Below are positions 25,029 to 33,260 of a stretch of DNA of 35,622 bases, piece by piece. Each line of letters opens with the position of its first letter. The first letter of the stretch is position 1. The stretch lies in NCBI GenBank assembly GCA_030618105.1, contig JAUXED010000014.1, positions 1-35,622 on the forward strand, read 5' to 3'. The position numbers and the translations under genes are program-made. The notes below the pieces were generated by a model. The model searched no databases. It was not told where the DNA came from and saw only the letters and a list, made by a program, of their open reading frames with translations. The DNA is from Bacteroidota bacterium. Lineage in GTDB: Bacteria; Bacteroidota; Bacteroidia; Bacteroidales; VadinHA17.

Positions 25029-25092
25029 CACAAAGGCACGAAGATTCAAAGGAAGAATGACTGTATCGGGGTGTCTTTGTGGCATTTTTTTT
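25029..25092. terminator. Long-loop hairpin with T run between gmk and nadD
   Basis: CACAAAGGCAC (25029-25039) pairs with GTGTCTTTGTG (25071-25081), 11 bp with one wobble, 31-base loop, then TTTTTTTT (25085-25092) on the + strand. The T run faces away from gmk, so it would stop + strand read-through. The words CACAAAGGCAC and AATTAGAAATTACAAATTACAAATT just before it are of the intergenic phrase-repeat style. Confidence 0.5.
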
Positions 25093-25136
25093 GACTTTTC
25101 GGAGTGGGCTCGAATTTAACGGACTGACATTATTAA

Positions 25137-25718
25137 TTAGTTTTCGAGAAAATTTGAAACTACAGTAATAACTTCACCGGTTGCAATGTCAAGGTTTTCG
25201 TTTATTATTACAATATCGAATTGTTCAGCATAGGTCATTTCCTGTTCGGCTTTTGCCACACGTTTTTGTATATTCTCTTTACTATCTGCTGACCTGTTTA
25301 TAAGTCGTTTATTAAGTTCTTCAATGGATGGGGGTTTTACAAATAATGATAATGCTTGTGTGCCAAATTGTTTCTTAATATTAAGTCCTCCAACAACATC
25401 TACATCAAAAATTACATGTTTGCCTTTTTCCCATATCCTGTAAACTTCACTTTTTAGTGTACCATAGAAATGGTCAGGGTAAACCTCTTCCCATTCAATA
25501 AAATCATTATTCCTGATCTTTTCTTTGAAATCATTAACAGTTAAGAAATAATAATCCCTCCCGTTAACTTCCTTCATTCGTTTTCTTCTTGTGCATGCCG
25601 AAATTGAAAACTCCAGATCAGGATAATGTTTAAGCAGACGTTTTACAATGGTAGTCTTCCCGGCTCCTGATGGTGCCGAAAAAATAACCATTTTTCCCTC
25701 TTTCCTGTTATTATTCAA
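25137..25718 (-). CDS. gmk: Guanylate kinase
   Basis: Gmk phosphorylates GMP to GDP, essential for GTP supply. The 193-residue protein has the P-loop SAPSGAGKTT, the GMP-binding region STRxxR-like ISACTRRKRMKEVNGRDYYFL, FIEWEEVYPDHFYGT and HVIFDVDVVGG. The reading frame opens with TTG at 25718; an ATG at 25691 (MVIFSAPSG) with a GGAAAGAGGG upstream is the alternative. The GK before the first strand is usually conserved, so I favour the upstream start. It begins 14 bp after the yicC stop. Confidence 0.95.
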   Translation of the reverse strand: MNNNRKEGKMVIFSAPSGAGKTTIVKRLLKHYPDLEFSISACTRRKRMKEVNGRDYYFLTVNDFKEKIRNNDFIEWEEVYPDHFYGTLKSEVYRIWEKGKHVIFDVDVVGGLNIKKQFGTQALSLFVKPPSIEELNKRLINRSADSKENIQKRVAKAEQEMTYAEQFDIVIINENLDIATGEVITVVSNFLEN

Positions 25719-25732
25719 AGCTATGTTCTTTT

Positions 25733-26608
25733 TTACAAAACATTCAGCAATTGTTCTTTTATCTTTTCCAGCTCATCTTTCATTTGTATAACCAGTTTCT
25801 GAATCCCGGTATCGTTAGCTTTTGCACCGAGTGTATTGATCTCTCTTCCCATTTCCTGTGAAATGAATCCCAGTTTTTTTCCAATAGGAGATCCTTTGGA
25901 TACATTTTCTAAAAAATACTCACAATGGTTTTTTAACCGGACTTTTTCTTCGGAAATATCGAGTTTTTCGAGATAAAAAATCATTTCCTGTTCAAGTCTG
26001 TTAGCATCAAAATTTTCAGTTGAGATAAACTCATTTAAATTATTATTTAGTCTTTGCCTGATCCTGTTGATCCTTTCTTTTTCAAGTGGGTCAACCTGTT
26101 GAAGATATGACTCAATCATTTTCACTCTTTCAATCATATCTTTTTTCAAAGCTGCTCCTTCACGGGTGCGGAAGCTGATTAATTCTGTGATAGCTTCCCT
26201 GATACAAAATACTACCTTTTCCCATTCTTTTTCGTCCATTTCATCATATTCAGATTTCACGGTATCAGGTAGTTGCATAATAGCAGGTAATAACTGTTCG
26301 CTCTGCTCGATATCAAGTTCGCAAGTGATCTCTTTTAACTGTTTGTAGTAGTTAATTATTACACTCTTGTTGATATTAGCACTCTTTTCGTCTTCTATCC
26401 TGTCAATATAAATACCAAACTCCACTTTTCCACGGTCGAGTTTTTGCTTCAGAAGATTACGGATCTCTAATTCTTTCTCTTTATATATATGTGGAATTCT
26501 TGTATATATATCAAGCTGTTTGCTGTTAAGTGATTTAACTTCGATATTTAGTTTCTTTCCCTGAAGTTCGCAAATGGTTTTTCCAAAACCGGTCATTGAG
26601 TGGATCAT
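25733..26608 (-). CDS. yicC: YicC family endoribonuclease-type protein
   Basis: YicC/YloC proteins are widespread RNA-cleaving or RNA-decay proteins. The 291-residue protein starts at MIHSMTGFGKT (ATG at 26606-26608), exactly the conserved N-terminus of the family. The open frame extends 106 codons further upstream, but that stretch overlaps the MATE gene and has no family similarity. The C-terminal DUF1732 part shows FDANRLEQEMIFYLEKLDISEE, SPIGKKLGFISQEMGREINTLGAKAND, which is diagnostic. Length agrees with E. coli YicC (287). It is 14 bp upstream of gmk and 52 bp downstream of the MATE gene on the same strand. Confidence 0.95.
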   Translation of the reverse strand: MIHSMTGFGKTICELQGKKLNIEVKSLNSKQLDIYTRIPHIYKEKELEIRNLLKQKLDRGKVEFGIYIDRIEDEKSANINKSVIINYYKQLKEITCELDIEQSEQLLPAIMQLPDTVKSEYDEMDEKEWEKVVFCIREAITELISFRTREGAALKKDMIERVKMIESYLQQVDPLEKERINRIRQRLNNNLNEFISTENFDANRLEQEMIFYLEKLDISEEKVRLKNHCEYFLENVSKGSPIGKKLGFISQEMGREINTLGAKANDTGIQKLVIQMKDELEKIKEQLLNVL

Positions 26609-26660
26609 ATGAAGATGTGTTTTTAAATAAATAGTAAAGTTAAGATAATCGGTAGAATTT

Positions 26661-28040
26661 TCAATTCTCTGTTGTTGCGATAAAGAGTTTCCCTGTTTCC
26701 GGTTTTTGTTTTTCAACCACAACTTTGGTTTTCCATCTCCCGGTAAGGTAATAGAGGTATGAGAGAACGGCGCCTGCCAGCCAGCCAATAGGAAATGCCC
26801 ACCATATACCTGTTTCATCAATACTTTTTGACAGTAAATATGCAACAGGAACTCTAATAAACCAGAGGGATAATAGTGTAATAAACATGGGAATAAGTGT
26901 ATCACCTGCACCCCGGAGGGCACCATTTATAGAAAACATAATGGAGAAAATGATATAAAATGAACCGACGATCATCAGGTATTCTTTTCCAATCCGTATT
27001 ACCTCAGGATCAGGGGTAAAGAGCACCATCAGGAATTTCCCAAATACAATTACCAGGATACTTACCGATACTGATACCAGAGATGACATTAAGATAGTTT
27101 CTTTCAGCCCTTTTGTTGCCCGGTGGGTTTTACCTGCTCCCAGGTTCTGACCAACAAAAGTTGCGAGGGCGGCAGCAAAGTTCATTGCAGGTAAGGTTGC
27201 AATTGAATTGATCCGCAGTACAACAGAATACGCGGCTATTACATTGGTGCCAAAAAGATTTACAATTGTCAGGATAGCCATCATTCCCAGAGAGACAAAG
27301 GTATGTTGTATCCCGGTAGGCAGTCCGATCCTGAAACTTTTTTTAAACAAATCCTTATCAAAAGTCAGGTTCTTCAGCCGAAACCTTATGATCTTATGTG
27401 TGGAATTGAGATAAATGATGGCAGAAATAAATGCTATGCCTTGCGACAGAATAGTTGCAATAGCCACTCCTTTGATACCCCATTTGAAAACCAGTACGAA
27501 CAGCAGGTCAAGACCAATGTTCAACAAAGTTGAAATAATAAGAAAATACATAGGGGTCTTTGAGTCGCCCAACCCGCGTAAAATCGCACTGATGCCATTG
27601 AAGCCAAAAAAAACGATAATTCCCGCAAAATATATGTCCAGATAAGCCTTTGCTTGTGGTATAATTTCTTCAGGTAGTTGAATAATCCGTAATATTTGCT
27701 CAGTGAATGTTATCCCGATAATTGTGACAAGAAGAGATGCGAAAAACAGAAAGATAAGCAATGTATCGATCATTCTTCGCACTGTTTGATAATCCCTGGC
27801 GCCAAAAAACTGTGCAATTACAATAGTTGAACCTGAAGCGATTCCAATTATCAGGGCAATCATTGTAAAAATTATAGGGAAAGATGCTCCCACGGCTGCA
27901 AGAGCTTCTTTTCCGATAAAATTTCCGACAATTATACTGTCAACAATGTTATAAAGTTGCTGAAAAACATTTCCCATCAACATTGGAAGAGCAAACTGAA
28001 AAATAAGTTTTCGTTCACTGCCGTTAGTGAGATCTTTCAT
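26661..28040 (-). CDS. MATE family efflux transporter
   Basis: A 459-residue inner-membrane protein with about 12 hydrophobic helices in two similar halves. It starts with LTNGSERKLIFQFALPMLMGNVFQQLYNIVDSIIVGNFIGKEALAAVG, the standard opening of the DinF/NorM-like MATE subgroup, and the second half repeats the pattern (SFRIGLPTGIQHTFVSLGMMAILTIVNLFG). These transporters expel cationic or aromatic compounds in exchange for Na+ or H+. Its ATG is only 8 bp after the tnaA stop, so the two are almost surely one transcript; export of an indole-related compound is a reasonable guess, not shown by the sequence. Confidence 0.94.
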   Translation of the reverse strand: MKDLTNGSERKLIFQFALPMLMGNVFQQLYNIVDSIIVGNFIGKEALAAVGASFPIIFTMIALIIGIASGSTIVIAQFFGARDYQTVRRMIDTLLIFLFFASLLVTIIGITFTEQILRIIQLPEEIIPQAKAYLDIYFAGIIVFFGFNGISAILRGLGDSKTPMYFLIISTLLNIGLDLLFVLVFKWGIKGVAIATILSQGIAFISAIIYLNSTHKIIRFRLKNLTFDKDLFKKSFRIGLPTGIQHTFVSLGMMAILTIVNLFGTNVIAAYSVVLRINSIATLPAMNFAAALATFVGQNLGAGKTHRATKGLKETILMSSLVSVSVSILVIVFGKFLMVLFTPDPEVIRIGKEYLMIVGSFYIIFSIMFSINGALRGAGDTLIPMFITLLSLWFIRVPVAYLLSKSIDETGIWWAFPIGWLAGAVLSYLYYLTGRWKTKVVVEKQKPETGKLFIATTEN

Positions 28041-28048
28041 AATTTGCC

Positions 28049-29428
28049 TTATTGCACAGTTTCAAGCTCTACAGTAAAATGTCTCATGATTGGCGCTTCC
28101 CATACAATTCGTAATCCTTTTCTGTATTCATTTCTTCGCTTATATACCCTGGCTAATGAAGCAGCTACATAATCCATGTGATTATTTGTATATACTCTTC
28201 GCGGTATTGCCAGACGAACCAGGTCAAGTTCGGGATACCTGTTTTTCCGGGTAACAGGATCCCTGTCGGCAAGCAAGGTACCGATCTCACCCCCCCGGAC
28301 ACCGCCATCAATATATAGTTCGATAGCCAGGGTCTGGGCAGGAAATTCTTCTTTAGGAACATGAGGCAGAAACCGTTTGGCATCGACAAATATTGCATGA
28401 CCACCGAAAGGTTCCTGTACCGGAATCCCCTGCTCTTTAAGCAGTTTTCCAAGGTAATGCACCTGGTTGATCCGTGACTCAAGGTAGTCATATTCTGTTC
28501 CTTCGTATAATCCTTGAGCCAATGCTTCCATATCTCTTCCGGATAAGCCTCCGTAAGTTATAAACCCTTCAAACATTATGTTGTAGGTTGTTGCTTTCCT
28601 GTAAAGTTCCCTGTCGCGTAATCCGATAAAGCCTCCCATATTTACAATCGCATCTTTTTTACTGCTCATTGTCGTCCCATCAGCGTATGAGAACATTTCT
28701 CTGACAATCTCACGGATACTTTTTTTCTTGTATTTTTCTTCCCGGGATTTGATAAAAAAAGCATTCTCAGCGAAACGTGCCGAATCATAGATAACCATAA
28801 TCCCATATTTTTTAGCCAGTTCATGAATATTTTTTAAATTATCAAGGCTTACAGGTTGTCCGCCGGAGCTGTTACAGGTGAGTGTAACAATAATAAAAGG
28901 AATTTTTCCTTTTTGATTTTCTTTCAGCACTTTCCCGAGCTTATCGAGGTCGATGTTCCCTTTGAAAGGATGATAAACAGTTGTGTCAAAAGCCTCATTA
29001 ATAGTACAATCCACGGCAAACGCTTTTCTAAATTCAATATGTCCTTTTGTTGTATCAAAGTGCGTGTTTCCGGGTATTATATCGCCTTCTTTAATAAGGG
29101 CTGAGAATAGTACATTTTCAGCTGCACGTCCCTGGTGGGTAGGCAGAAAATATTCAAATCCGGTTATTTCTCTTATAGCATTTTTTAACTTCTCATACGA
29201 AGAAGAACCGGCATAACTTTCATCTCCTTGCATAAGGGCTGACCATTGTTTATCGCTCATAGCTCCTGTGCCTGAATCGGTGAGCAGGTCGATAAATACC
29301 TGTTCGCTTTTCAGGTTAAAAAGGTTGTACCTGGCATTTTTAATCCACTTAAGCCTTTCATTTTTCGTACTTTTGTGAAGAGGCTCAACCATCTTTATTT
29401 TATAAGGTTCAGCAAATGGTAAATTCAT
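28049..29428 (-). CDS. tnaA: Tryptophanase (tryptophan indole-lyase)
   Basis: TnaA splits tryptophan to indole, pyruvate and ammonia with pyridoxal phosphate. The 459-residue protein has LTDSGTGAMSDKQW, PTHQGRAAENVLFS, SNSSGGQPVS-like CNSSGGQPVSLDN, YDSARFAENAFFIK and the cofactor lysine in TTMSSKKDAIVNMGG. Tyrosine phenol-lyase is the main rival. It carries Arg in VRSMERG and Phe in LRFFTARF; this protein has Ile (VRGGEIG) and His (MRHFTVEL) at those places, as in tryptophanases. It begins a - strand operon whose next gene is a MATE transporter 8 bp away. Pyruvate from this reaction could enter the ferredoxin-linked pathway of region 1. Confidence 0.93.
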   Translation of the reverse strand: MNLPFAEPYKIKMVEPLHKSTKNERLKWIKNARYNLFNLKSEQVFIDLLTDSGTGAMSDKQWSALMQGDESYAGSSSYEKLKNAIREITGFEYFLPTHQGRAAENVLFSALIKEGDIIPGNTHFDTTKGHIEFRKAFAVDCTINEAFDTTVYHPFKGNIDLDKLGKVLKENQKGKIPFIIVTLTCNSSGGQPVSLDNLKNIHELAKKYGIMVIYDSARFAENAFFIKSREEKYKKKSIREIVREMFSYADGTTMSSKKDAIVNMGGFIGLRDRELYRKATTYNIMFEGFITYGGLSGRDMEALAQGLYEGTEYDYLESRINQVHYLGKLLKEQGIPVQEPFGGHAIFVDAKRFLPHVPKEEFPAQTLAIELYIDGGVRGGEIGTLLADRDPVTRKNRYPELDLVRLAIPRRVYTNNHMDYVAASLARVYKRRNEYRKGLRIVWEAPIMRHFTVELETVQ

Positions 29429-29790
29429 GTTGTTTTTTTGATTGTTTATGTAAATGATAAAAATTAATTGCTACAAAAAATCATGAGATGGTGTTACTGA
29501 TATAACACCGGGAGAGGTATTTCTACCGGGGAGAATTAACAGGAGGAAAAAGCATCCCTGTTTTTTATGTTCACGTATCGCCTGCAGGCTTTGATCTCAA
29601 AGAATATCATTTTGTTATACTATATTTATGAATTGTTGAATGGAGGGTTATTAAAAACCTGAACAACAATACATAATTTTAAAGACTATTAATTATTTTT
29701 GCAGTTACGTATGCATAACAAAGTTAAGAAAATTAACAGAATTTGAATAGGTTAAGAAACATAACAGGTTCATTTCGAAAAATTCTACAC
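29429..29790. other. 362-bp divergent intergenic region between tnaA and the DUF3078 gene
   Basis: The spacer holds both promoters. On the tnaA side it has inverted repeats: GGTGTTA/TAACACC (29490-29496 and 29503-29509), a short GGTA/TACC pair (29517-29527) and AACAGG/CCTGTT (29538-29543 and 29557-29562). On the other side TATTTTTG lies at 29694-29701. A 24-codon frame on the - strand between about 29611 and 29540 has no Trp codon, so a TnaC-like leader is not supported. Confidence 0.55.
29694..29701 (+). promoter_or_regulatory. Candidate -7 element TATTTTTG for the DUF3078 gene
   Basis: The same TATTTTTG word found before two other + strand genes; it lies 89 bp before the chosen start. No clear -33 partner was seen. 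Confidence 0.3.
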
Positions 29791-31584
29791 ATGAAAAAGA
29801 TAATAATAATCTTATTATTTTTCAGCTATGGTATTGGTCTTTATGGACAGGCAGATTCCTTCAGGGTGAACAGACCGGATACAATACCACGGGTTGATGA
29901 ACATTTTGTTATTGATACATTACAATTGGATGAAGCGATGGATGAGTTAAATGATTCAATCAGGATTGCGGTGGAATACCTTATGTCGTTTTATTTGAAT
30001 GATGAGATATGGAAAGATCCTGACGATCCTTTTCGTTATGCTTTATACCGGATTGCCTGTTATGTGATAAATAGTCCTATTGATTCAACCATAAAATTTC
30101 TCGAATTCTATCCCTATAATAATCTCAATTCTATCATTTCACCAAAAGATGCAATTTCTCTGCCACAGGTAAAATTATTGCCTGACAGTGCAATAGAAAC
30201 ACAAATTGATACAGTAACATCAGGACAATTATTGGATATTAGTGATACAACTATTACCCAACAGATATTTGCTGATTCTGTTGTGGGGATCCTGGATGAT
30301 TCTACAATTATACATATAGGTGATTCTATAAAGTTATACCTTGCTGACACTCTTGATATTCCATTTATCGAAATTAACAAACCCCGGATTGGTGATTCAT
30401 TAAGATATGCTGTGAATGTACTTATTGAGGAGATAAGAAAAGATTCGATGCTGGTTTGGATTATGAATCTGGCTAATGATTCGACAAATGTATGGGTTAA
30501 TAAAAAGGGAAAAAGTTTTTCCAGGTTCTGGTTAAAAAATGAAGTGATGGATTCGATCGGGCTGTGGATGGAGAATGTCGGGCGGAAAGGTATTAAACTT
30601 ACACTGGATGATGGTGTTTATTTCAAAAAATTCAGCCGTAATAAAAAAATTGATAATTTTAAGTTTGAAGAAGAAAAACCGGATGCTGACCTTCGTAAGA
30701 TAACACCGATTGTGGTTAAGCCGGTTTATTGGAAATTAGGCGCTGAATCGGGAATAAACTTCACACAGGGATATTTATCAAACTGGGTTAAAGGGGGAGA
30801 GAGTTCTGTTTCGGCACTTGGAGATTTTACTTCGTTTGCAAATTACACAAAAAACAAGACCAAGTGGGAAAATAACTTCCGGATTAAATATGGAATAATG
30901 AAAACAGGAGAAAAAGGACTGAGGAAAAATGATGATTTATGGGAGATCGATTCAAAATTCGGCCAAAAAGCTTTTGGTAAGCTTGGCCGCAAGATGATGA
31001 AAAAGAATGGCAAGGAAAGCCTGAAAAATTGGTATTACAGTTTTCTTGTCAGTTTGAAGAGCCAAGTTGCAGATGGTTATAATTATCCTAACGATTCTGT
31101 AATAGTATCCTCTTTTATGTCTCCCTGTCACCTGTTTTTTGCCCTTGGTCTGGATTATAAACCCAGCAAAACTACATCATTGTTGATATCCCCTATAACC
31201 TCAAAATTGACAATTGTGCGAGATACTATTAATATAGACCAAACCAAATATGGCCTGGATCCGGACCGGAAAATTAAATCAGAAATGGGAGGGTATGTGA
31301 AAGCAAAATTCCTGTTTAAATTCAATGACGATATCTCACTTGGTAATAAGCTTACTTTGTTTACAAATTATTTAGTAAATCCCCAAAATATTGATATTGA
31401 CTGGGAGGCTACTCTTAAAATGAAAATTAACTACAATATTAATGCTAACATCTCAACGCATCTTATTTATGATGATGATATACAAGTGCCAATTTTTGAT
31501 AACGAGAGGATTAAGATTGGTTCTGGTCCGCGGGTACAGTTCAAAGAAATAATAAGTATTGGGTTTACTTATAAATTTCTGTAA
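29791..31584 (+). CDS. DUF3078 family outer-membrane protein
   Basis: The start at 29791 gives MKKIIIILLFFSYGIGLYGQ, a clean signal peptide; the open frame begins upstream at a TTG (29743), which would put charged residues before it. The mature N-terminal half (to about residue 300) is Asp/Ser/Ile-rich, with many DSxI/DTxI repeats and no clear fold. The C-terminal part, from about 310, is DUF3078: WKLGAESGINFTQGYLSNWVKGGESSVS, then strands ending with FGFTYKFL-like IGFTYKFL, a typical barrel C-terminus. Such proteins are common in Bacteroidota outer membranes, with function unknown. It stands alone and is divergent from tnaA. Confidence 0.88.
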   Translation: MKKIIIILLFFSYGIGLYGQADSFRVNRPDTIPRVDEHFVIDTLQLDEAMDELNDSIRIAVEYLMSFYLNDEIWKDPDDPFRYALYRIACYVINSPIDSTIKFLEFYPYNNLNSIISPKDAISLPQVKLLPDSAIETQIDTVTSGQLLDISDTTITQQIFADSVVGILDDSTIIHIGDSIKLYLADTLDIPFIEINKPRIGDSLRYAVNVLIEEIRKDSMLVWIMNLANDSTNVWVNKKGKSFSRFWLKNEVMDSIGLWMENVGRKGIKLTLDDGVYFKKFSRNKKIDNFKFEEEKPDADLRKITPIVVKPVYWKLGAESGINFTQGYLSNWVKGGESSVSALGDFTSFANYTKNKTKWENNFRIKYGIMKTGEKGLRKNDDLWEIDSKFGQKAFGKLGRKMMKKNGKESLKNWYYSFLVSLKSQVADGYNYPNDSVIVSSFMSPCHLFFALGLDYKPSKTTSLLISPITSKLTIVRDTINIDQTKYGLDPDRKIKSEMGGYVKAKFLFKFNDDISLGNKLTLFTNYLVNPQNIDIDWEATLKMKINYNINANISTHLIYDDDIQVPIFDNERIKIGSGPRVQFKEIISIGFTYKFL

Positions 31585-31624
31585 ATATTCAGTGACTGAA
31601 AAATGCTTAAATGCTTAAATGATT

Positions 31625-31664
31625 GAATGAGGAAATGAGGAAATGAGGAAATGAGGAAATGAGG
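31625..31664 (+). repeat. Five octamer units (AAATGAGG)
   Basis: GAATGAGG at 31625-31632 is followed by four exact AAATGAGG units (31633-31664). Looser words AAATGCTT and AAATGATT come before, and GAGGAGAAAAGG after. The same style (AAAATGN) lies in front of the 18779 gene. Confidence 0.85.
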
Positions 31665-31753
31665 TGAAGAGGAGAAAAGGAGAAGATGAGAAGGAGTGAT
31701 GTGGGAAGGATTAAATGACTAAAGTTTAAAATACACTTTGCATTTTTGCTGAC

Positions 31754-31761
31754 TGCCGACT
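31754..31761 (-). repeat. AGTCGGCA word, inverted, in the gap before the GNAT gene end
   Basis: TGCCGACT here is the reverse complement of the AGTCGGCA words at 3333-3340 and 19583-19611. It lies 7 bp from the stop of the GNAT-family gene, with GCTGACTGCCGACT forming the same phrase as 3989-4003. Confidence 0.6.
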
Positions 31762-31767
31762 AACAAA

Positions 31768-32889
31768 TTACAATAGATCTTTTATAAAGATCCTGAATCG
31801 TTTGCAAAATCTCCCTCTTGCCTTCTCAACTTCTCCCAACATTTTGGTATTGGTTTCGAGAATAAGGTGACTTTCGAGTTCTTTAATCCCATTTGCAATT
31901 GCAGTTTCAAAGAATTTTACTGCCATCATCACATTGATCCCCTTGTTTTGATGCTTCGGTTTAACTGCTCCGAGCAATAGATTTACCCTGTCGGTATTTT
32001 TCATTGCCTTCATTATCCTGAAAATTCCAAACGGGAATAATCTGCCACGGGATTTTTGAAGCCCCTCACTAAAATCAGGAATACCTATTACAAAACCTGC
32101 TATTTCCCCATCAAGAGTAACAGCTTTTAAATATTTAGGATCAAGTATTGGTATATATTGATTAGCCAACTTTATCATCTCATCTTCATCAATAGGAACG
32201 AAGCCATAGATATGACTGTAGCATTCATTCATTAATCTGAGTACAGGTATAATAAATGCTTTAAGTTCCTTTCGTTTAGTAAATTCCTGTATAACAAAGC
32301 CTTCTTTCCGGGAAGCTCGTTGAAGTATTCTTTCATAAACTCCAGGTACTTTCTCAGGTACCGGAATAACAAAATCAAGAAGGTCAACCTCTTTTGTAAA
32401 CCCCTCCCCGGCAATCAAATCAACCATATATTTATGATTACAAGGAGTCGCAATAATTGCCCGGTGCTCAAATCCATCAATAAGAAAGCCCTGAGGATCT
32501 TTGTCAGAAAAACCAAGCGGACCAACCAGTTTTTCCATTCCTTTTTTTCTCGCCCACTCTTCAACAGAGGATATTAACTCATGTACAACCTCCTGATCAT
32601 TCACTGATTCGAGTAAAAAGAATCTTACATTCTTTAAATTATTTAGCTTATTGTGCTTCTTGTTAATAATCCCCATAATTCGCCCAACAACTTCATTATC
32701 CCGGTAAGCTAAAAAAAGAATTGTATCTGAATATGAGTGTGCTTTATTCTCTTTTGGATTAAGGAACTTCCACTCATCTGAGTATAAAGGAGGCACCCAT
32801 GTTTCATGATCTTTATGCAATTTATCCGGTAGATAAATGAATTTACGAAGATCACCTTTTGATTTAACTTGTTTTATTTGAACGGGCAT
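31768..32889 (-). CDS. Long GNAT-superfamily N-acyltransferase (YghO-like)
   Basis: The 373-residue protein resembles the long GNAT proteins annotated as YghO-like or GNAT family in Bacteroidota. It has an N-terminal region with WVPPLYSDEWKFLNPKENKAHSYSDTILFLAYRDNEVVGRIMGIINKKHN, a central GPLGFSDKDPQGFLIDGFEHRA segment, and a C-terminal GNAT core with the acyl-CoA loop KPKHQNKGIN (about residue 313). There is no signal peptide. I recall that a bacterial ceramide synthase belongs to this kind of family, and Bacteroidota make sphingolipids, so a role in lipid N-acylation is possible; this is not shown by the sequence. It is monocistronic. Confidence 0.8.
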   Translation of the reverse strand: MPVQIKQVKSKGDLRKFIYLPDKLHKDHETWVPPLYSDEWKFLNPKENKAHSYSDTILFLAYRDNEVVGRIMGIINKKHNKLNNLKNVRFFLLESVNDQEVVHELISSVEEWARKKGMEKLVGPLGFSDKDPQGFLIDGFEHRAIIATPCNHKYMVDLIAGEGFTKEVDLLDFVIPVPEKVPGVYERILQRASRKEGFVIQEFTKRKELKAFIIPVLRLMNECYSHIYGFVPIDEDEMIKLANQYIPILDPKYLKAVTLDGEIAGFVIGIPDFSEGLQKSRGRLFPFGIFRIMKAMKNTDRVNLLLGAVKPKHQNKGINVMMAVKFFETAIANGIKELESHLILETNTKMLGEVEKARGRFCKRFRIFIKDLL

Positions 32890-32989
32890 AGGTAAAGAAT
32901 AAGTTCTATGTGTAAGCGGGTGAAATCCAATATAATAGGTATTAATACCTGAATAAATACCAGGAGAAATATACTATTTTTTTTTAATA

Positions 32990-33055
32990 TTACATTAAAT
33001 CCGCAAGATGGATAAGATTCCGCATTTCACTCTTTGTTAAATCAATTACTTTCAT
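32990..33055 (-). pseudogene. 21-codon ORF fragment resembling a protein N-terminus
   Basis: On the - strand an ATG (33053-33055) opens MKVIDLTKSEMRNLIHLADLM and stops at TAA (32990-32992). The sequence has the look of an N-terminal helix pair as in TerB-like or other helical proteins, but nothing follows. It may be a decayed gene start, a very small protein or chance. Confidence 0.25.
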
Positions 33056-33206
33056 ATTAACTCATTTATTTATTTTTTAAACAATAATTTATTCATCAAA
33101 AAGATTATATAAAGGTTTTTAAATTTACGAAAATAATTTTGTCCAAATAATATAACACTACAACCGAAATGTAAATAAGCATATCGTATAAATTTTTATT
33201 TCATAC

Positions 33207-33260
33207 AAGAATAACGTTATTAATAACGGCATTAATTACGTTATTAATAACGTTATTCTT
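33207..33260. terminator. Perfect 22-bp inverted repeat made of nested palindromes
   Basis: Arms at 33207-33228 and 33239-33260 are exact reverse complements over 22 bp, with loop GCATTAATTA. Each arm contains the self-palindromes AATAACGTTATT and CGTTATTAATAACG. On the + strand the right arm runs into TTTTTT (33259-33264). Downstream of ubiA on the - strand, it could terminate + strand transcription, or be a protein-binding site with repeated AATAACGTT units. Confidence 0.7.

Noticed and set aside
26609-26926. 106-codon N-terminal extension of the yicC frame
   Set aside because: It overlaps the MATE coding region, has no resemblance to the family, and MIHSMTGFGKT is the conserved YicC start.
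28049-29428. Tyrosine phenol-lyase instead of tryptophanase
   Set aside because: The phenol-binding Arg of VRSMERG is Ile here (VRGGEIG), and the C-terminal MRHFT has His as in tryptophanases.
29540-29611. TnaC-like leader peptide in front of tnaA
   Set aside because: The 24-codon frame has no tryptophan codon and no matching Pro-stop end.
29743-29790. Upstream TTG start for the DUF3078 protein
   Set aside because: It would place a charged stretch ahead of a clean signal peptide beginning at the ATG 29791.
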